From positions 311,958 to 375,957 of the forward strand of contig NZ_PJIK01000002.1 in NCBI RefSeq assembly GCF_002929275.1: a stretch of 64,000 nt of DNA, written 5' to 3'. A model generated the notes under the pieces. The model worked only from the letters and a program-made list of their open reading frames with translations, was not told where the DNA came from and searched no databases. This DNA comes from Arthrobacter sp. ZGTC131 (GTDB lineage Bacteria > Actinomycetota > Actinomycetes > Actinomycetales > Micrococcaceae). Position 1 is the stretch's first letter; every line of letters begins with the position of its first letter. The position numbers and the translations under genes were made by a program. Shown here piece by piece: positions 28,215 to 37,284 of this stretch.

Positions 28215-28832
28215 GTGAGCAATGCAGAAGCCACGACTTCATCAGACCGGACCGACGCGGGAAGGGCTGAACCCGCGGCTGTCCACAATCCCGAGGCTGA
28301 ACGCCTCCGGGCCTTGCTTGAGCCCGCGGTTTTGGCGCACCGGCTCTACCTGGAGGATGTTGCCATCAACATCGCAGGCTCCAACCGCGTGGTCAACGTG
28401 GTGGTGGACCTGCCGCAGGAAGAAACCGGCGGAGTGAGCCTTGATGTCATCGCCGACATCTCGAAGGAACTCTCCGACATCCTGGACGGCGACCCCAGCA
28501 CAGACAGCCGCCCGTACGACCTCGAAGTCTCCTCGCCCGGCGTGGGCCGGCCCCTGACCGAGCCGCGGCACTGGCACCGCGCCCGCGGACGCATGGTGAG
28601 CGTCAAGGTCATCCAGGGCGAGAACGTCACGGGACGGATCCAGTCAGTGGATGAATCCGGCGTGACCCTCGTCCCTGAAATTGCCGTGAAAAAAGGCATG
28701 AAGCCGAAGCAGGGCGATCCCGTAAAACTTCCTTTCGACAAGATCCGCAGCGGAAAAGTCGAAATTGAGTTCAGCCACCTCGACGAGGCCGGTCTGGAAA
28801 ATGAACACAATGGACCTTCTGAGGAGGCCTGA
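28215..28832 (+). CDS. rimP: Ribosome maturation factor RimP
   Basis: 205 residues, with an N-terminal extension of about 30 residues before [19 protein letters not shown]. The core shows [28 protein letters not shown], the RimP hallmark, then a C-terminal SH3-like domain. It assists late 30S subunit assembly. GTG 28215 has GGGAGG eleven bases upstream; the frame stays open far upstream but antisense to the DUF4439 gene. The stop overlaps the nusA start (TGATG). Confidence 0.93.
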   Translation: MSNAEATTSSDRTDAGRAEPAAVHNPEAERLRALLEPAVLAHRLYLEDVAINIAGSNRVVNVVVDLPQEETGGVSLDVIADISKELSDILDGDPSTDSRPYDLEVSSPGVGRPLTEPRHWHRARGRMVSVKVIQGENVTGRIQSVDESGVTLVPEIAVKKGMKPKQGDPVKLPFDKIRSGKVEIEFSHLDEAGLENEHNGPSEEA

Positions 28833-29809
28833 TGGATATTGACATGAGCGCACTGAGACTCCTGGAGCGTGAGCGCGAAATCCCGCTGGATCTCCTCATC
28901 CCCACGATCGAGCAGGCACTGCTGGTTGCCTACCACAAGTCGCCGGGCGCCTTCGAGAAGGCCCGCGCCGAGCTGGACCGCAAGAGCGGCCATGTGACCA
29001 TCTGGGCCACCGAAATCGACGACGACGGTGCCCCCATCGGCGAGTTCGAGGACACGCCGGCCGGCTTCGGCCGCATCGCCGCCAGCACCGCCCGCCAGAT
29101 CATCCTCCAGCGCCTGCGCGATGTTGAGGACGACAACGTCTTGGGTGAATTCAAGGGCCGTGAGGGCGAGCTTGTGGCCGGCACCATCCAGCAGGGCAAC
29201 AACCCCCACATGATCCAGGTCAACCTCGGAACGGTGGAAGCGCTGCTTCCGCCGCCCGAGCAGGTGCCGGGGGAGAAGTACGTCCACGGGAACCGGCTGC
29301 GCGCGTTTGTGATTGACGTGCACCGCGGCACCAAGGGTCCGTCCATCACGCTGTCCCGGTCGCATCCGGGGCTGGTGCGGAAGCTCTTCGAGCTGGAGGT
29401 TCCGGAGATCGCCGACCACTCGGTGGAGATCGTCGCCCTGGCCCGTGAGGCCGGGCACCGCACCAAGATCGCAGTGAAAGCCAACACGCCGGGCATCAAC
29501 GCCAAGGGCGCGTGCATCGGTGAAATGGGTTCCCGCGTGCGGGCCGTCATGACCGAGCTGAACGATGAAAAGATCGACATCGTGGACTTCAGCGAGGATC
29601 CGGCGACGTTTATCGCCAGCGCGCTGTCGCCGTCGCGTGTGAATTCGGTCACCATCACCGACGAAGCGACGCGCTCGGCGCGCGTAGTGGTGCCGGACTA
29701 CCAGCTCTCCCTGGCCATCGGCAAGGAGGGCCAGAACGCCCGCCTCGCTGCGAAGCTGACCGGCTGGCGGATCGACATCGTTTCCGACGCTGCCGCTCCC
29801 CGCAGCTAA
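28832..29809 (+). CDS. nusA: Transcription termination/antitermination factor NusA
   Basis: 325 residues. N-terminal RNA-polymerase-binding domain, an S1 domain ([20 protein letters not shown]), and two KH domains ([39 protein letters not shown]). The short actinobacterial form lacks the acidic C-terminal repeats of E. coli NusA. It modulates pausing, termination and rRNA antitermination. Coupled to rimP by a start/stop overlap, with AGGAGG just before it. Confidence 0.95.
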   Translation: MDIDMSALRLLEREREIPLDLLIPTIEQALLVAYHKSPGAFEKARAELDRKSGHVTIWATEIDDDGAPIGEFEDTPAGFGRIAASTARQIILQRLRDVEDDNVLGEFKGREGELVAGTIQQGNNPHMIQVNLGTVEALLPPPEQVPGEKYVHGNRLRAFVIDVHRGTKGPSITLSRSHPGLVRKLFELEVPEIADHSVEIVALAREAGHRTKIAVKANTPGINAKGACIGEMGSRVRAVMTELNDEKIDIVDFSEDPATFIASALSPSRVNSVTITDEATRSARVVVPDYQLSLAIGKEGQNARLAAKLTGWRIDIVSDAAAPRS

Positions 29810-29846
29810 AAGAACTCCTCCCGGGCCCGGCCAGCCCGGACCGGCA

Positions 29847-29881
29847 CCGAAACTGCCCGCGATTGCAGCGGGCAGTTTCGG
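29847..29881 (+). terminator. Perfect hairpin between nusA and rnpM
   Basis: CCGAAACTGCCCGC (29847-29860), a 7-base loop, and its exact complement (29868-29881) form a perfect 14-bp stem. No T-run follows, so it may be a partial terminator or processing site rather than a full stop inside this operon. TAGAAT at 29902-29907, just downstream, could be the -10 of a promoter for rnpM-infB. Confidence 0.6.
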
Positions 29882-30026
29882 GTGACGGGCCCCTGAGGGG
29901 CTAGAATAGAATTTGACCGTGCCTCGCAGCCGGCATCAGTGTGCTTGTGTGCGCCCGCAAATTTGCCGAACGGCAGCAGCGGGCCCCCGGGCAGGCAGAT
30001 ATGTATAGGCAGGAAGATACTCGACA

Positions 30027-30368
30027 GTGGCACACGTGCAACACCTCGGGAATCAGCCGCAGCGTACCTGCATCGGATGCCGGAAAAAAGGGTCGCGGTC
30101 AGAGTTACTCCGGCTCGTCTCCGGCGCCGGCGGTTCATCCGCCGTCGTAGTGGATGAACGACGCCGGATGGCTGGCAGGGGTGCATGGCTGCACCCCAGC
30201 GAAGCGTGCCTTGCACTGGCGGTCAAACGTCGAGCGTTCGGACGCGCCCTCAACGGCGCAACCGGAACAGCCGACGTTGAACGCCGGATCACGGCAGGCA
30301 CGCACGCCGTGGACACTCCGGTGGCCGCAGCAACAACCGTCCAACCTGAAAGCGGGTCAGAAAACTGA
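30027..30368 (+). CDS. rnpM: YlxR family RNase P modulator RnpM
   Basis: 113 residues, DUF448 family: RTCIGCRKKGSRSELLRLV, then GRGAWLHPSEACLALAVKRRAFGRAL, matching the CxGC, GRGA(Y/W)xH and (K/R)RxF signatures. Recent work names it RnpM, a protein that binds and inhibits RNase P RNA. A C-terminal tail of about 30 residues is variable. GTG 30027 has a weak AGGAAG eleven bases upstream; GATACT five bases before the GTG also allows a leaderless start. It sits between nusA and infB as in most Gram-positive bacteria. Confidence 0.9.
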   Translation: MAHVQHLGNQPQRTCIGCRKKGSRSELLRLVSGAGGSSAVVVDERRRMAGRGAWLHPSEACLALAVKRRAFGRALNGATGTADVERRITAGTHAVDTPVAAATTVQPESGSEN

Positions 30369-30398
30369 TGGAAACCCGATGAGTTCCCAGCGATGAGT

Positions 30399-30509
30399 GC
30401 GCAACGATGACAACTTTGTTGCGCTCTGCAATGGGCCTTTCAGCCGCGACCGCGGCGGGGGCCCGCAGTAAGAAGTAGACGGTTCGTGCCTGGCTCGGTG
30501 CGGACCGAG
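30399..30509 (+). promoter_or_regulatory. Structured leader of infB (two hairpins)
   Basis: GCGCAAC (30399-30405) pairs with GTTGCGC (30418-30424). CTCGGT (30494-30499) pairs with ACCGAG (30504-30509) around a GCGG loop, ending two bases before the AGGAG ribosome-binding site of infB (30512-30516). The second hairpin could affect ribosome access. Regulation is inferred. Confidence 0.45.
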
Positions 30510-30520
30510 ACAGGAGAAAT

Positions 30521-33421
30521 GTGGCCAAGGTCCGCGTACATGAGCTTGCAAAAGAGCTCGGTATCACTTCCAAAGATGCAGTAACCAAACTGCAGGAACT
30601 GGGCGAATTTGTTCGCTCCGCCTCTTCCACCATTGAGGCCCCCGTTGTGCGGAAACTCCGCAACGCCTTCCCCGGCGCAGCCGCTTCGAAGTCCGAAGCG
30701 CCAGCTGCCGCACCGAAAGCGCCCGCCAAGGCGGCAGAATCACGTCCCGCTCCGGCTCCCGGTCCCGCTGCCCCGAAGGCTGCGGCACCCGCTCCGGCAC
30801 CGGCCGCCAAGGCCGAAGCCCCCGCCGCGCCAGCAACACCTGCTGCTCCCGCCCCCGCTGCTCCGGCAGCTCCTTCCGCCAGCGTTCCCGCGGCACCGTC
30901 GACCGGCGCCAAGCCCGGCGCGCGTCCGGCACCGAAGGCTGAAGCTCCGGCCGCACCGGCAGCACGCCAGGGTGGTTCGGCTCCCCGTCCGGGCGGTCCC
31001 CGCCCCGGCAACAACCCCTTCGCCACGTCCCAGGGCATGCCCCGCGGCCGTGGGGGCGACGGAGAACGTCCGCCGCGCCCGGGTAACAACCCGTTTGCAA
31101 CATCCCAGGGCATGCCCCGTCCCGGCGGCAGTCGCACTGACGGAGACCGCCCCGGCGGCCCCCGTCCGGCAGCAGGCGCCGGCGGCCCGCGTCCCGGTGC
31201 TCCGCGCACCGGTGGTGCTCCGGGCGGTGCCCGTCCGGCAGCAGGCGCAGGCGGCCCCCGCCCCGGCGCTCCCCGTCCGGCAGGCGCAGGCGGAAACCGT
31301 CCTACGCCAGGCATGATGCCCAACCGCACCGAACGTCCCGCACCCGCTGGTGCAGGCCGTCCCGGCGGCGGAGGCCGCGGTCCCGGACGCCCAGGCGGCG
31401 CACCGGGTACCGGTGGCGCTCCGGGTGCCGGTGGCGGTGCTCCGGCCGGCGGTGGCTTTGGCAAGGGCGGCCGCGGTCGCGGCGGAACCCAGGGTGCCTT
31501 CGGTAAGGGCGGCGCAGGCCGTGGCAAGCAGCGCAAGTCGAAGCGCGCAAAGCGCCAGGAACTTGAGCAGATGAGCGCCCCGTCGCTGGGTGGCGTGAGC
31601 GTACCCCGCGGCGACGGCAACACCGTAGTCCGGCTTCGCCGAGGCTCGTCCATCACGGACTTCGCCGACAAGATCGAGGCGAACCCCGCGGCACTGGTGA
31701 CCGTGCTCTTCCACCTTGGTGAGATGGCAACGGCTACCCAGTCGCTGGACGAGGAAACCTTCGCACTGCTGGGCGAGGAACTTGGCTACAAGCTTCAGGT
31801 CGTTTCGCCGGAGGATGAGGAGCGCGAGCTGCTCAGCACCTTCGACATCGACTTCGACGCCGAGCTCGAGGCTGAAGGCGACGAAGACCTCGAGGCCCGT
31901 CCTCCGGTCGTCACCGTCATGGGTCACGTTGACCACGGTAAGACCCGGCTTCTTGATGCCATCCGCAAGTCCGACGTCATGGCGGGCGAGCACGGCGGCA
32001 TCACACAGCACATCGGTGCCTACCAGGTCACGCACAACCACGAAGAGCTTGATCGCAAGATCACCTTCATCGATACTCCGGGCCACGAGGCGTTCACCGC
32101 CATGCGTGCCCGTGGTGCGAAGGTCACCGACATCGCCATCCTGGTGGTCGCAGCGGACGACGGCGTTATGCCGCAGACCGTTGAAGCCCTCAACCACGCC
32201 CAGGCGGCCAACGTGCCGATCGTCGTGGCTGTGAACAAGATCGACAAGGAAGGCGCCAACCCGGACAAGGTCCGCGGCCAGCTGACCGAGTACGGCCTGG
32301 TTCCCGAAGAATACGGTGGCGACACCATGTTCGTTGAGGTCTCTGCCCGCCAGAACCTGAACATCGACGAGCTGCTCGGCGCGGTCCTGCTCACCGCAGA
32401 CGCCGCCCTCGACATGCGCGCCAACCCGAACAAGGACGCCCGCGGTATTGCGATTGAAGCCAACCTGGACAAGGGCCGCGGTTCCGTGGCCACCGTCCTG
32501 GTGCAGTCCGGTACGCTGCGCGTCGGCGACACGATCGTTGCGGGAACGGCCCACGGCCGCGTCCGAGCGATGTTCGACGACGACGGCAGCGCCCTGACCG
32601 AGGCCGGCCCGTCCCGCCCCGTTCAGGTGCTGGGCCTGTCCAACGTGCCGCGCGCCGGTGACACCTTCTTCGTGACCGCTGACGAGCGCACCGCCCGCCA
32701 GATCGCCGAGAAGCGTGAAGCAGCCGACCGCAACGCCGCCCTGGCCAAGCGCCGCAAGCGCATCAGCCTGGAAGACTTCGACCAGGCCGTCGCCGAAGGC
32801 AAGATCGACACCCTCAACCTCATCCTCAAGGGTGACGTTTCCGGTGCCGTGGAAGCCCTCGAAGACGCGCTGCTCAAGATCGACGTCGGCGAAGGTGTCC
32901 AGCTCCGCGTTATCCACCGCGGTGTCGGTGCGATCACGCAGAACGACGTCAACCTGGCGACGGTCGACAGCGCCGTCATCATCGGCTTCAACGTCAAGCC
33001 CGCCGAGCGTGTTGCCGAACTGGCAGACCGCGAAGGCGTGGACATGCGCTTCTACTCCGTCATCTACGCAGCAATTGATGACATTGAGATGGCCCTCAAG
33101 GGCATGCTCAAGCCGGAGTACGAAGAGGTCCAGCTTGGTACCGCCGAGGTCCGCGAAGTGTTCCGTTCCTCCAAGTTCGGCAACATTGCAGGCTCGATCG
33201 TCCGCTCGGGTGTTATCCGACGCAACGCCAAGGCCCGCATCAGCCGCGACGGCAAGATCATCGGTGACAACCTCACCGTTGAGACGCTCAAGCGCTTCAA
33301 GGACGACGCCACCGAGGTCCGCACGGACTTCGAGTGTGGTATCGGTCTTGGCTCGTACAACGACATCAACGAGGGCGACATCATCGAGACCTTCGAGATG
33401 CGCGAGAAGCCGCGCGTCTAA
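30521..33421 (+). CDS. infB: Translation initiation factor IF-2
   Basis: 966 residues. The N-terminal IF2_N domain ([22 protein letters not shown]) is followed by a long low-complexity tract: Ala/Pro/Lys-rich to about residue 140, then Gly/Arg/Pro-rich with two [12 protein letters not shown] copies to about 340. The GTPase domain has [14 protein letters not shown] (G1), DTPGHEAF (G3) and NKID (G4); C-terminal domains bind initiator fMet-tRNA. It brings initiator tRNA to the 30S subunit. GTG start with AGGAG five bases upstream. The linker is longer than in E. coli but normal for high-GC actinobacteria. Confidence 0.97.
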   Translation: MAKVRVHELAKELGITSKDAVTKLQELGEFVRSASSTIEAPVVRKLRNAFPGAAASKSEAPAAAPKAPAKAAESRPAPAPGPAAPKAAAPAPAPAAKAEAPAAPATPAAPAPAAPAAPSASVPAAPSTGAKPGARPAPKAEAPAAPAARQGGSAPRPGGPRPGNNPFATSQGMPRGRGGDGERPPRPGNNPFATSQGMPRPGGSRTDGDRPGGPRPAAGAGGPRPGAPRTGGAPGGARPAAGAGGPRPGAPRPAGAGGNRPTPGMMPNRTERPAPAGAGRPGGGGRGPGRPGGAPGTGGAPGAGGGAPAGGGFGKGGRGRGGTQGAFGKGGAGRGKQRKSKRAKRQELEQMSAPSLGGVSVPRGDGNTVVRLRRGSSITDFADKIEANPAALVTVLFHLGEMATATQSLDEETFALLGEELGYKLQVVSPEDEERELLSTFDIDFDAELEAEGDEDLEARPPVVTVMGHVDHGKTRLLDAIRKSDVMAGEHGGITQHIGAYQVTHNHEELDRKITFIDTPGHEAFTAMRARGAKVTDIAILVVAADDGVMPQTVEALNHAQAANVPIVVAVNKIDKEGANPDKVRGQLTEYGLVPEEYGGDTMFVEVSARQNLNIDELLGAVLLTADAALDMRANPNKDARGIAIEANLDKGRGSVATVLVQSGTLRVGDTIVAGTAHGRVRAMFDDDGSALTEAGPSRPVQVLGLSNVPRAGDTFFVTADERTARQIAEKREAADRNAALAKRRKRISLEDFDQAVAEGKIDTLNLILKGDVSGAVEALEDALLKIDVGEGVQLRVIHRGVGAITQNDVNLATVDSAVIIGFNVKPAERVAELADREGVDMRFYSVIYAAIDDIEMALKGMLKPEYEEVQLGTAEVREVFRSSKFGNIAGSIVRSGVIRRNAKARISRDGKIIGDNLTVETLKRFKDDATEVRTDFECGIGLGSYNDINEGDIIETFEMREKPRV

Positions 33422-33436
33422 GCTGGCTGAGCTGTA

Positions 33437-33479
33437 AAGGTGCGGGGCCGTTGGATTCTTTCCGGCGGCCCCGCACTTT
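33437..33479 (+). terminator. Rho-independent-type terminator after infB
   Basis: Stem of TGCGGGGCCG (33441-33450) with CGGCCCCGCA (33466-33475), extended by an A-rich left flank and CTTT on the right. The 15-base loop is rather large. It separates infB from rbfA. Confidence 0.65.
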
Positions 33480-33581
33480 CGCCCAATTCATAGACTCACC
33501 TCAGGTGCGTGGCATCAAAACCCAACGTGTGTACGGCAGCCGCTATGGCGCCGTCGTACATCCAAATATTTAGGAGTGGAA

Positions 33582-34091
33582 ATGGCTGATCCGGCACGCG
33601 CTGCCAAGTTGGCGCAGCGGATTAAGGTTGTTGTTGCAGAGGCCCTGGGCCGGAAGGTCAAGGATCCGCGGCTTGAGGGCATTACTGTCACCGATGCCCG
33701 CGTGACCAATGACCTGCAGCATGCCACGATCTACTACACCGTGTTCGGCGACCAGGCCGTGCAGGCCGATGCCGCCAAAGGCCTGGAGAAGGCCAAGGGC
33801 GTGCTGCGGCAGGAAGTGGGCCGGAACATCACCGTCCGCCTGACTCCCACGCTGGAATTCGTGGCGGACCAGATCCCCGTGAACGCCTCCAACCTCGAGG
33901 AACTCCTCCGGGCCGCGAAGAAGCGTGACGCCGAGGTCGCGGCCCTGGCCGAGAACGCCAAGCACGCTGGCGACGCCGATCCGTATAAGAGCGACATCAT
34001 CGAGGACGTGGAACTCGACGAAGACGACTTCGACGAAGAGGACATCGACCTCAGCGCCGACGACGCAATCGACGAGGACCGGAACAGGTAG
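33582..34091 (+). CDS. rbfA: Ribosome-binding factor A
   Basis: 169 residues. KH-like fold: RAAKLAQRIKVVVAEALGRKVKDPRLEGITVTDARVTNDLQHATIYYTV, then RLTPTLEFVAD. It helps mature the 30S subunit by binding near the 5' end of 16S rRNA. The last 40 residues form a very acidic tail (DVELDEDDFDEEDIDLSADD) absent from E. coli RbfA. ATG 33582 has AGGAGTGG just upstream; a GTG two codons earlier overlaps that site. The 160-bp gap before it holds the infB terminator and TAGACT at 33491-33496, a possible -10. Confidence 0.93.
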   Translation: MADPARAAKLAQRIKVVVAEALGRKVKDPRLEGITVTDARVTNDLQHATIYYTVFGDQAVQADAAKGLEKAKGVLRQEVGRNITVRLTPTLEFVADQIPVNASNLEELLRAAKKRDAEVAALAENAKHAGDADPYKSDIIEDVELDEDDFDEEDIDLSADDAIDEDRNR

Positions 34092-34116
34092 CGTTCGGCT
34101 CGAGTTGCAGTGACTT

Positions 34117-34157
34117 AAATGGTGTGGCCGGATCCCTCGGATCCGGCCACACCATTT
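34117..34157. terminator. Bidirectional terminator between rbfA and the convergent secreted-protein gene
   Basis: AAATGGTGTGGCCGGATCC (34117-34135) and its exact complement (34139-34157) make a perfect 19-bp stem with a 3-base loop, followed by TTTTTC on the plus strand and ATTTAAG on the minus strand. Confidence 0.9.
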
Positions 34158-34159
34158 TT

Positions 34160-35287
34160 CTAATCGTTCTCCGCCGGTCCGGTCACAACGCGCCCGTCCG
34201 GAGCCTTGTTCGGTTCCGGCAGCGCATTGACCGTGGCGTACAGGGTTTCGCCCCTGAGATCCACGTCTGCCGTGAGCACACCGGGGAGGACGACGCTCTG
34301 CGTGCCCGAGTCGGCCGAAAGCCGGAGCACTCCCTCGCCGAAGAGCGATGCCACGTAGACGTTTCCGTCCTGGTCCATATCGAGGCCGGTGGGGGACATC
34401 ACGTCGTCGGCAAACAGCCTCACCCGGCCGTCCTCCGGATCGACCTTGAACACCGCGCCGCGGGCGCCCAGGGCCGGATCTTCCGGTCCGCCGGGGAGCA
34501 CCGACACATACAGCCAGCCGTCCGGTCCCCGCTTAACGTCGGTGGGCACGGGCTCGAACTCATATGTGTGGCCGACAATGCAGCCCGGGAGCTTCAGAGC
34601 TGTCGCTTCCTCCGCCGTGAAACGGTGGGGCCGCGACGGCAGCACGGCAACGGTCTCGGCCGCGCCCGTCTCCACGTCCACGGAAACGATGCTGTTGGCT
34701 CCCGCGTCCGCCACGTAGATGGTGCCGCCGTAGACGTCTATGCCATACGGATGCGAATCGACGTGGCCCTTGTATGAGACTTCCACTTCCGGGGGCAACT
34801 GGGCCGCGCAGGCGCCGGGAAGGTCCCGGAACCCGTAGAGGGTGCCGCCGTCGGCGTTTTCCTTGGTCTCCAGGGCGGCAAGGTCCCCGAAGGTGCGCTG
34901 TTTGCCGTCGGCATCAATGCTGCGGAGATGCCCGGCCAGCGCTCTCGGGTCCATGGGCCCGGCTCCCTGGCTCTCCGCCAGATAGATGGTCTCGTCCCGC
35001 CGGTCGGTGCCGGCAACGTTCCACGCCGAGTTCTCGTAAACCACGGATTTCGCACCGTCCCGGGCGACCTTCGTCAGCCTGCCGGCAAATTCTTCACTGA
35101 CCAGGACGGAGCGGTCAGGTCCGTCGCTGAGGTGAAGCGGAGACAGCAGGCCTTGGGCGAGAACGGTTGCCGCGGCTGCGTTCGGGACGGCTGCGTTGGG
35201 GTCACCGGCGGCCTGGCCGGCCGGAGCGAAGGACACGAGAAGCGATGCGGCGGCCACGGCCGCCACAAATGATCGTTGATTTTTCAT
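34160..35287 (-). CDS. Secreted ScyD/ScyE-family (SMP-30-like beta-propeller) protein
   Basis: 375 residues. A signal peptide is clear (KNQR, then a hydrophobic AAVAAASLLVSFAPAGQAA, with a likely cut after AQAA-like GQAA). The mature part is a six-bladed-propeller-like protein with repeated segments (PYGIDVYGGTIYVADAGANSI; SPTGLDMDQDGNVYVASLFGEGVL), similar to ScyD/ScyE proteins. Cyanobacterial ScyD/ScyE belong to the scytonemin cluster; no such genes are here, so the role is unknown. ATG 35287 has GGAGA upstream. Expected outside the cytoplasm. Confidence 0.78.
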   Translation of the reverse strand: MKNQRSFVAAVAAASLLVSFAPAGQAAGDPNAAVPNAAAATVLAQGLLSPLHLSDGPDRSVLVSEEFAGRLTKVARDGAKSVVYENSAWNVAGTDRRDETIYLAESQGAGPMDPRALAGHLRSIDADGKQRTFGDLAALETKENADGGTLYGFRDLPGACAAQLPPEVEVSYKGHVDSHPYGIDVYGGTIYVADAGANSIVSVDVETGAAETVAVLPSRPHRFTAEEATALKLPGCIVGHTYEFEPVPTDVKRGPDGWLYVSVLPGGPEDPALGARGAVFKVDPEDGRVRLFADDVMSPTGLDMDQDGNVYVASLFGEGVLRLSADSGTQSVVLPGVLTADVDLRGETLYATVNALPEPNKAPDGRVVTGPAEND

Positions 35288-35438
35288 GTTGTCTCCAATG
35301 TCGGTGATCATCCAGAGCATTGAGACCGTTGGTTGGGCCCGCAATACGGGGTTCCCCCGACGCGCGCAGTTTAATCCCCTACGGCCCCGGCTGTCGATGG
35401 GGCGCAGCAAACCGGGTGGCACCGGGCCGCAGAGTACC

Positions 35439-35474
35439 CGGGTGCTGGCTATGATCCGGGTGCTGGCTATGATC
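35439..35474 (+). repeat. 18-bp perfect tandem duplication containing a -10 box
   Basis: CGGGTGCTGGCTATGATC is repeated head to tail at 35439-35456 and 35457-35474. Each copy contains TATGAT. The second (35468-35473) ends six bases before the ATG of guaD, fitting a leaderless transcript; the first would start 18 bases earlier. The rest of the 192-bp gap from 35288 shows only the quasi-palindrome CCCGCAATACGGG near 35339. Confidence 0.75.
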
Positions 35475-35479
35475 AGATC

Positions 35480-35965
35480 ATGCTTGCGCAACCTTCAGCT
35501 GCAGATGTCGTGGAGTACCTCAATGCGGCCGTGGCCCTGGCCGAACGGAATGTGGCCGCCGGCGGAGGGCCGTTCGGCGCCATTGTGGTCACCGCTGACG
35601 GCACCGTCCACGAAGGAGTCAACCGGGTCACCCGGGATAACGACCCCACCGCCCACGCCGAGGTGGTGGCCATCCGGACTGCGGCCGCCGAATCAGGCAA
35701 TTTCGATCTGAGCGGTGCGGTCCTGTATGCCAGCTGTGAACCCTGCCCGCTTTGCCTGTCGGCGGCCCTGTGGGCACGCATCGGCCGTGTCTACTACGCG
35801 GCGGACAGGCACGGCGCGGCAGCTGCCGGGTTCGACGACGCCGTGTTCTACGAATACTTCGGCGGCGCCAGGCCGGAACTGCTACCTGTCAGCCACACTC
35901 CGGTTCCGACGTCGGACGCCCCCTTCGAAGCCTGGCGCAGCAACGCGGAACGCACCGATTACTGA
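35480..35965 (+). CDS. guaD: Guanine deaminase (cytidine-deaminase fold)
   Basis: 161 residues. The zinc-binding motifs are HAE (59-61) in NDPTAHAEVVAIR and PCPLC (Cys89, Cys92) in SCEPCPLCLSAALW. Overall it resembles B. subtilis guanine deaminase: GGPFGAIVV, YYAADRHGAAAAGFDD and the C-terminal PFEAWRSNAERTDY. It converts guanine to xanthine for purine salvage and degradation. A tRNA adenosine deaminase is less likely because of the C-terminal match. Promoter as described for the tandem repeat; no Shine-Dalgarno site. The 3' end overlaps the convergent aminotransferase gene by 7 bp. Confidence 0.88.
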   Translation: MLAQPSAADVVEYLNAAVALAERNVAAGGGPFGAIVVTADGTVHEGVNRVTRDNDPTAHAEVVAIRTAAAESGNFDLSGAVLYASCEPCPLCLSAALWARIGRVYYAADRHGAAAAGFDDAVFYEYFGGARPELLPVSHTPVPTSDAPFEAWRSNAERTDY

Positions 35966-37167
35966 TCCGTCTCGCCGTCCGTACCGGTGACCGGCGCTAC
36001 GCCGGCGGTCGCCGGCGCCCTGGCCGGGAGCCTGCCCACTCCCTCCACGAGATCGGCCTGGCCGGCGCACAGCGCTATCCGGATCCAGCCCTCGCCAATG
36101 GACCCGAAGGCCGTTCCCGGGGCAAACGAAACGCCGGACTCGGCGAGAAACTGCCGCACCCAAGCCCGGACATTTCCGCCGCTCACATGCGAGACGTCAG
36201 CCCACAGATAGAACGCCCCCTGCGCGCTGAGGAACGGGATGCCCTTGGACGCCAGGAGGGCAGACGCCGCGTCACGGTTGGCCCGGTAGTGCGAATGGGC
36301 ATGCACCACGTAGTCCTGCGGTCCGGTCAGGGCCGCGATCGCCGCGTACTGGGACGGCGACGCCACACAGGAGACGATCGCCTCCATGACGTTGTTCATC
36401 CGCTGCTCGAGTCCGGGCGGGCAGACGAGGGCGCCGATCCGCAGCCCGGTCAGGCCGTAGGTCTTCGAGAGCGTCAGCGACGTGAACACCCGCGCTTCGC
36501 CCGGCACGGCGCTGTCGAAGCGGGCCGGACTCACGTGCGGAACGTCGTAAGTGAAAGCCTCGTAGCATTCGTCTGAAATGATCCACAGATCATGGCGCCG
36601 GGCCAGTTCCACGAGCCGGCGGGTCAGGTCCTCGCCCAGCACGGCGCCGAGCGGGTTGGACGGCGAATTCAGCATGAGGACCCGCGTCCGCTCCGTGATG
36701 AGCGCTTCGATGTCCTCGATCCTGGGCTGAAAGTCCTGTGCCGGATACAGGGGATACCGCACCGGCACGGCGTGAAGCAGCCGGCTGGTCATGGCGAACG
36801 TGGGATAGCCGGGATTGGGGATCAGGATCTCGTCGCCGGGAGCGAGCAGCAGGCTCATCGCAAGGTGCAGGCCCTGCTGGGCGCCGTCAACGACGTACAC
36901 GCGGTCGGCTCCAATGTCAGCGCCGGACTGCTCACGGAACCTTGCCGCGAAGGCTTCGCGCAGTGCGGGGATCCCGGCGTTCGGTGTGTAGTTCGTCTCG
37001 TCGCGGTCCAGGCAGGCCATGCCTGCCTCCAGGACATGCCGCGGGAGGGGGAAGCCCGGTTCCCCGATGCTCAACACCACAGCGCCCGGAGTTCGCCAGG
37101 CGGCCTCGGTGATCTCGCGGATCTGGTTGACGGGGACTTCGGCGATGTGCGCTGCAAGCTCAGGCAT
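35959..37167 (-). CDS. Class I/II pyridoxal-phosphate aminotransferase
   Basis: 402 residues, fold type I: NYTPNAGIPALREAF, LNSPSNPLGAVL, ISDECYEAFTYD and the Schiff-base lysine in SLTLSKTYGLTGLRIGALV. The last 20 residues are Ala/Pro/Thr-rich. It probably transaminates an amino acid with 2-oxoglutarate; the substrate is not determined. I start at ATG 37167: TAGGAT ends seven bases before it and no ribosome-binding site exists. An ATG three codons earlier overlaps that -10 box. Confidence 0.87.
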   Translation of the reverse strand: MPELAAHIAEVPVNQIREITEAAWRTPGAVVLSIGEPGFPLPRHVLEAGMACLDRDETNYTPNAGIPALREAFAARFREQSGADIGADRVYVVDGAQQGLHLAMSLLLAPGDEILIPNPGYPTFAMTSRLLHAVPVRYPLYPAQDFQPRIEDIEALITERTRVLMLNSPSNPLGAVLGEDLTRRLVELARRHDLWIISDECYEAFTYDVPHVSPARFDSAVPGEARVFTSLTLSKTYGLTGLRIGALVCPPGLEQRMNNVMEAIVSCVASPSQYAAIAALTGPQDYVVHAHSHYRANRDAASALLASKGIPFLSAQGAFYLWADVSHVSGGNVRAWVRQFLAESGVSFAPGTAFGSIGEGWIRIALCAGQADLVEGVGRLPARAPATAGVAPVTGTDGETDQ

Positions 37168-37271
37168 GACTGCCATCCTAGTCCCGTCGCGGCTTCTGGC
37201 AACGGGGGCTGTGGCTGCTTCGGCTGGAGGATGGCCGGAGGCCGCGGAACCGGCCGCCCGGCTGGCCCCGA

Positions 37272-37277
37272 TATACT
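37272..37277 (+). promoter_or_regulatory. -10 box for truB
   Basis: TATACT ends seven bases before the GTG at 37285. The bases between (GGGAGGC) also look like a ribosome-binding site, but it would be only one base from the start codon if the mRNA were longer. A leaderless mRNA is the simpler reading. Confidence 0.5.
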
Positions 37278-37284
37278 GGGAGGC

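Noticed and set aside
30740-32917. Antisense open frame over infB
   Set aside because: Created by the Ala/Pro/Gly-rich linker codons of IF-2; long but without coding features of its own.
35300-35400. Possible extracytoplasmic sigma factor promoter (GGGGAACC...) before the ScyD-like gene
   Set aside because: The spacing and the second element do not match a known ECF consensus well enough to call.
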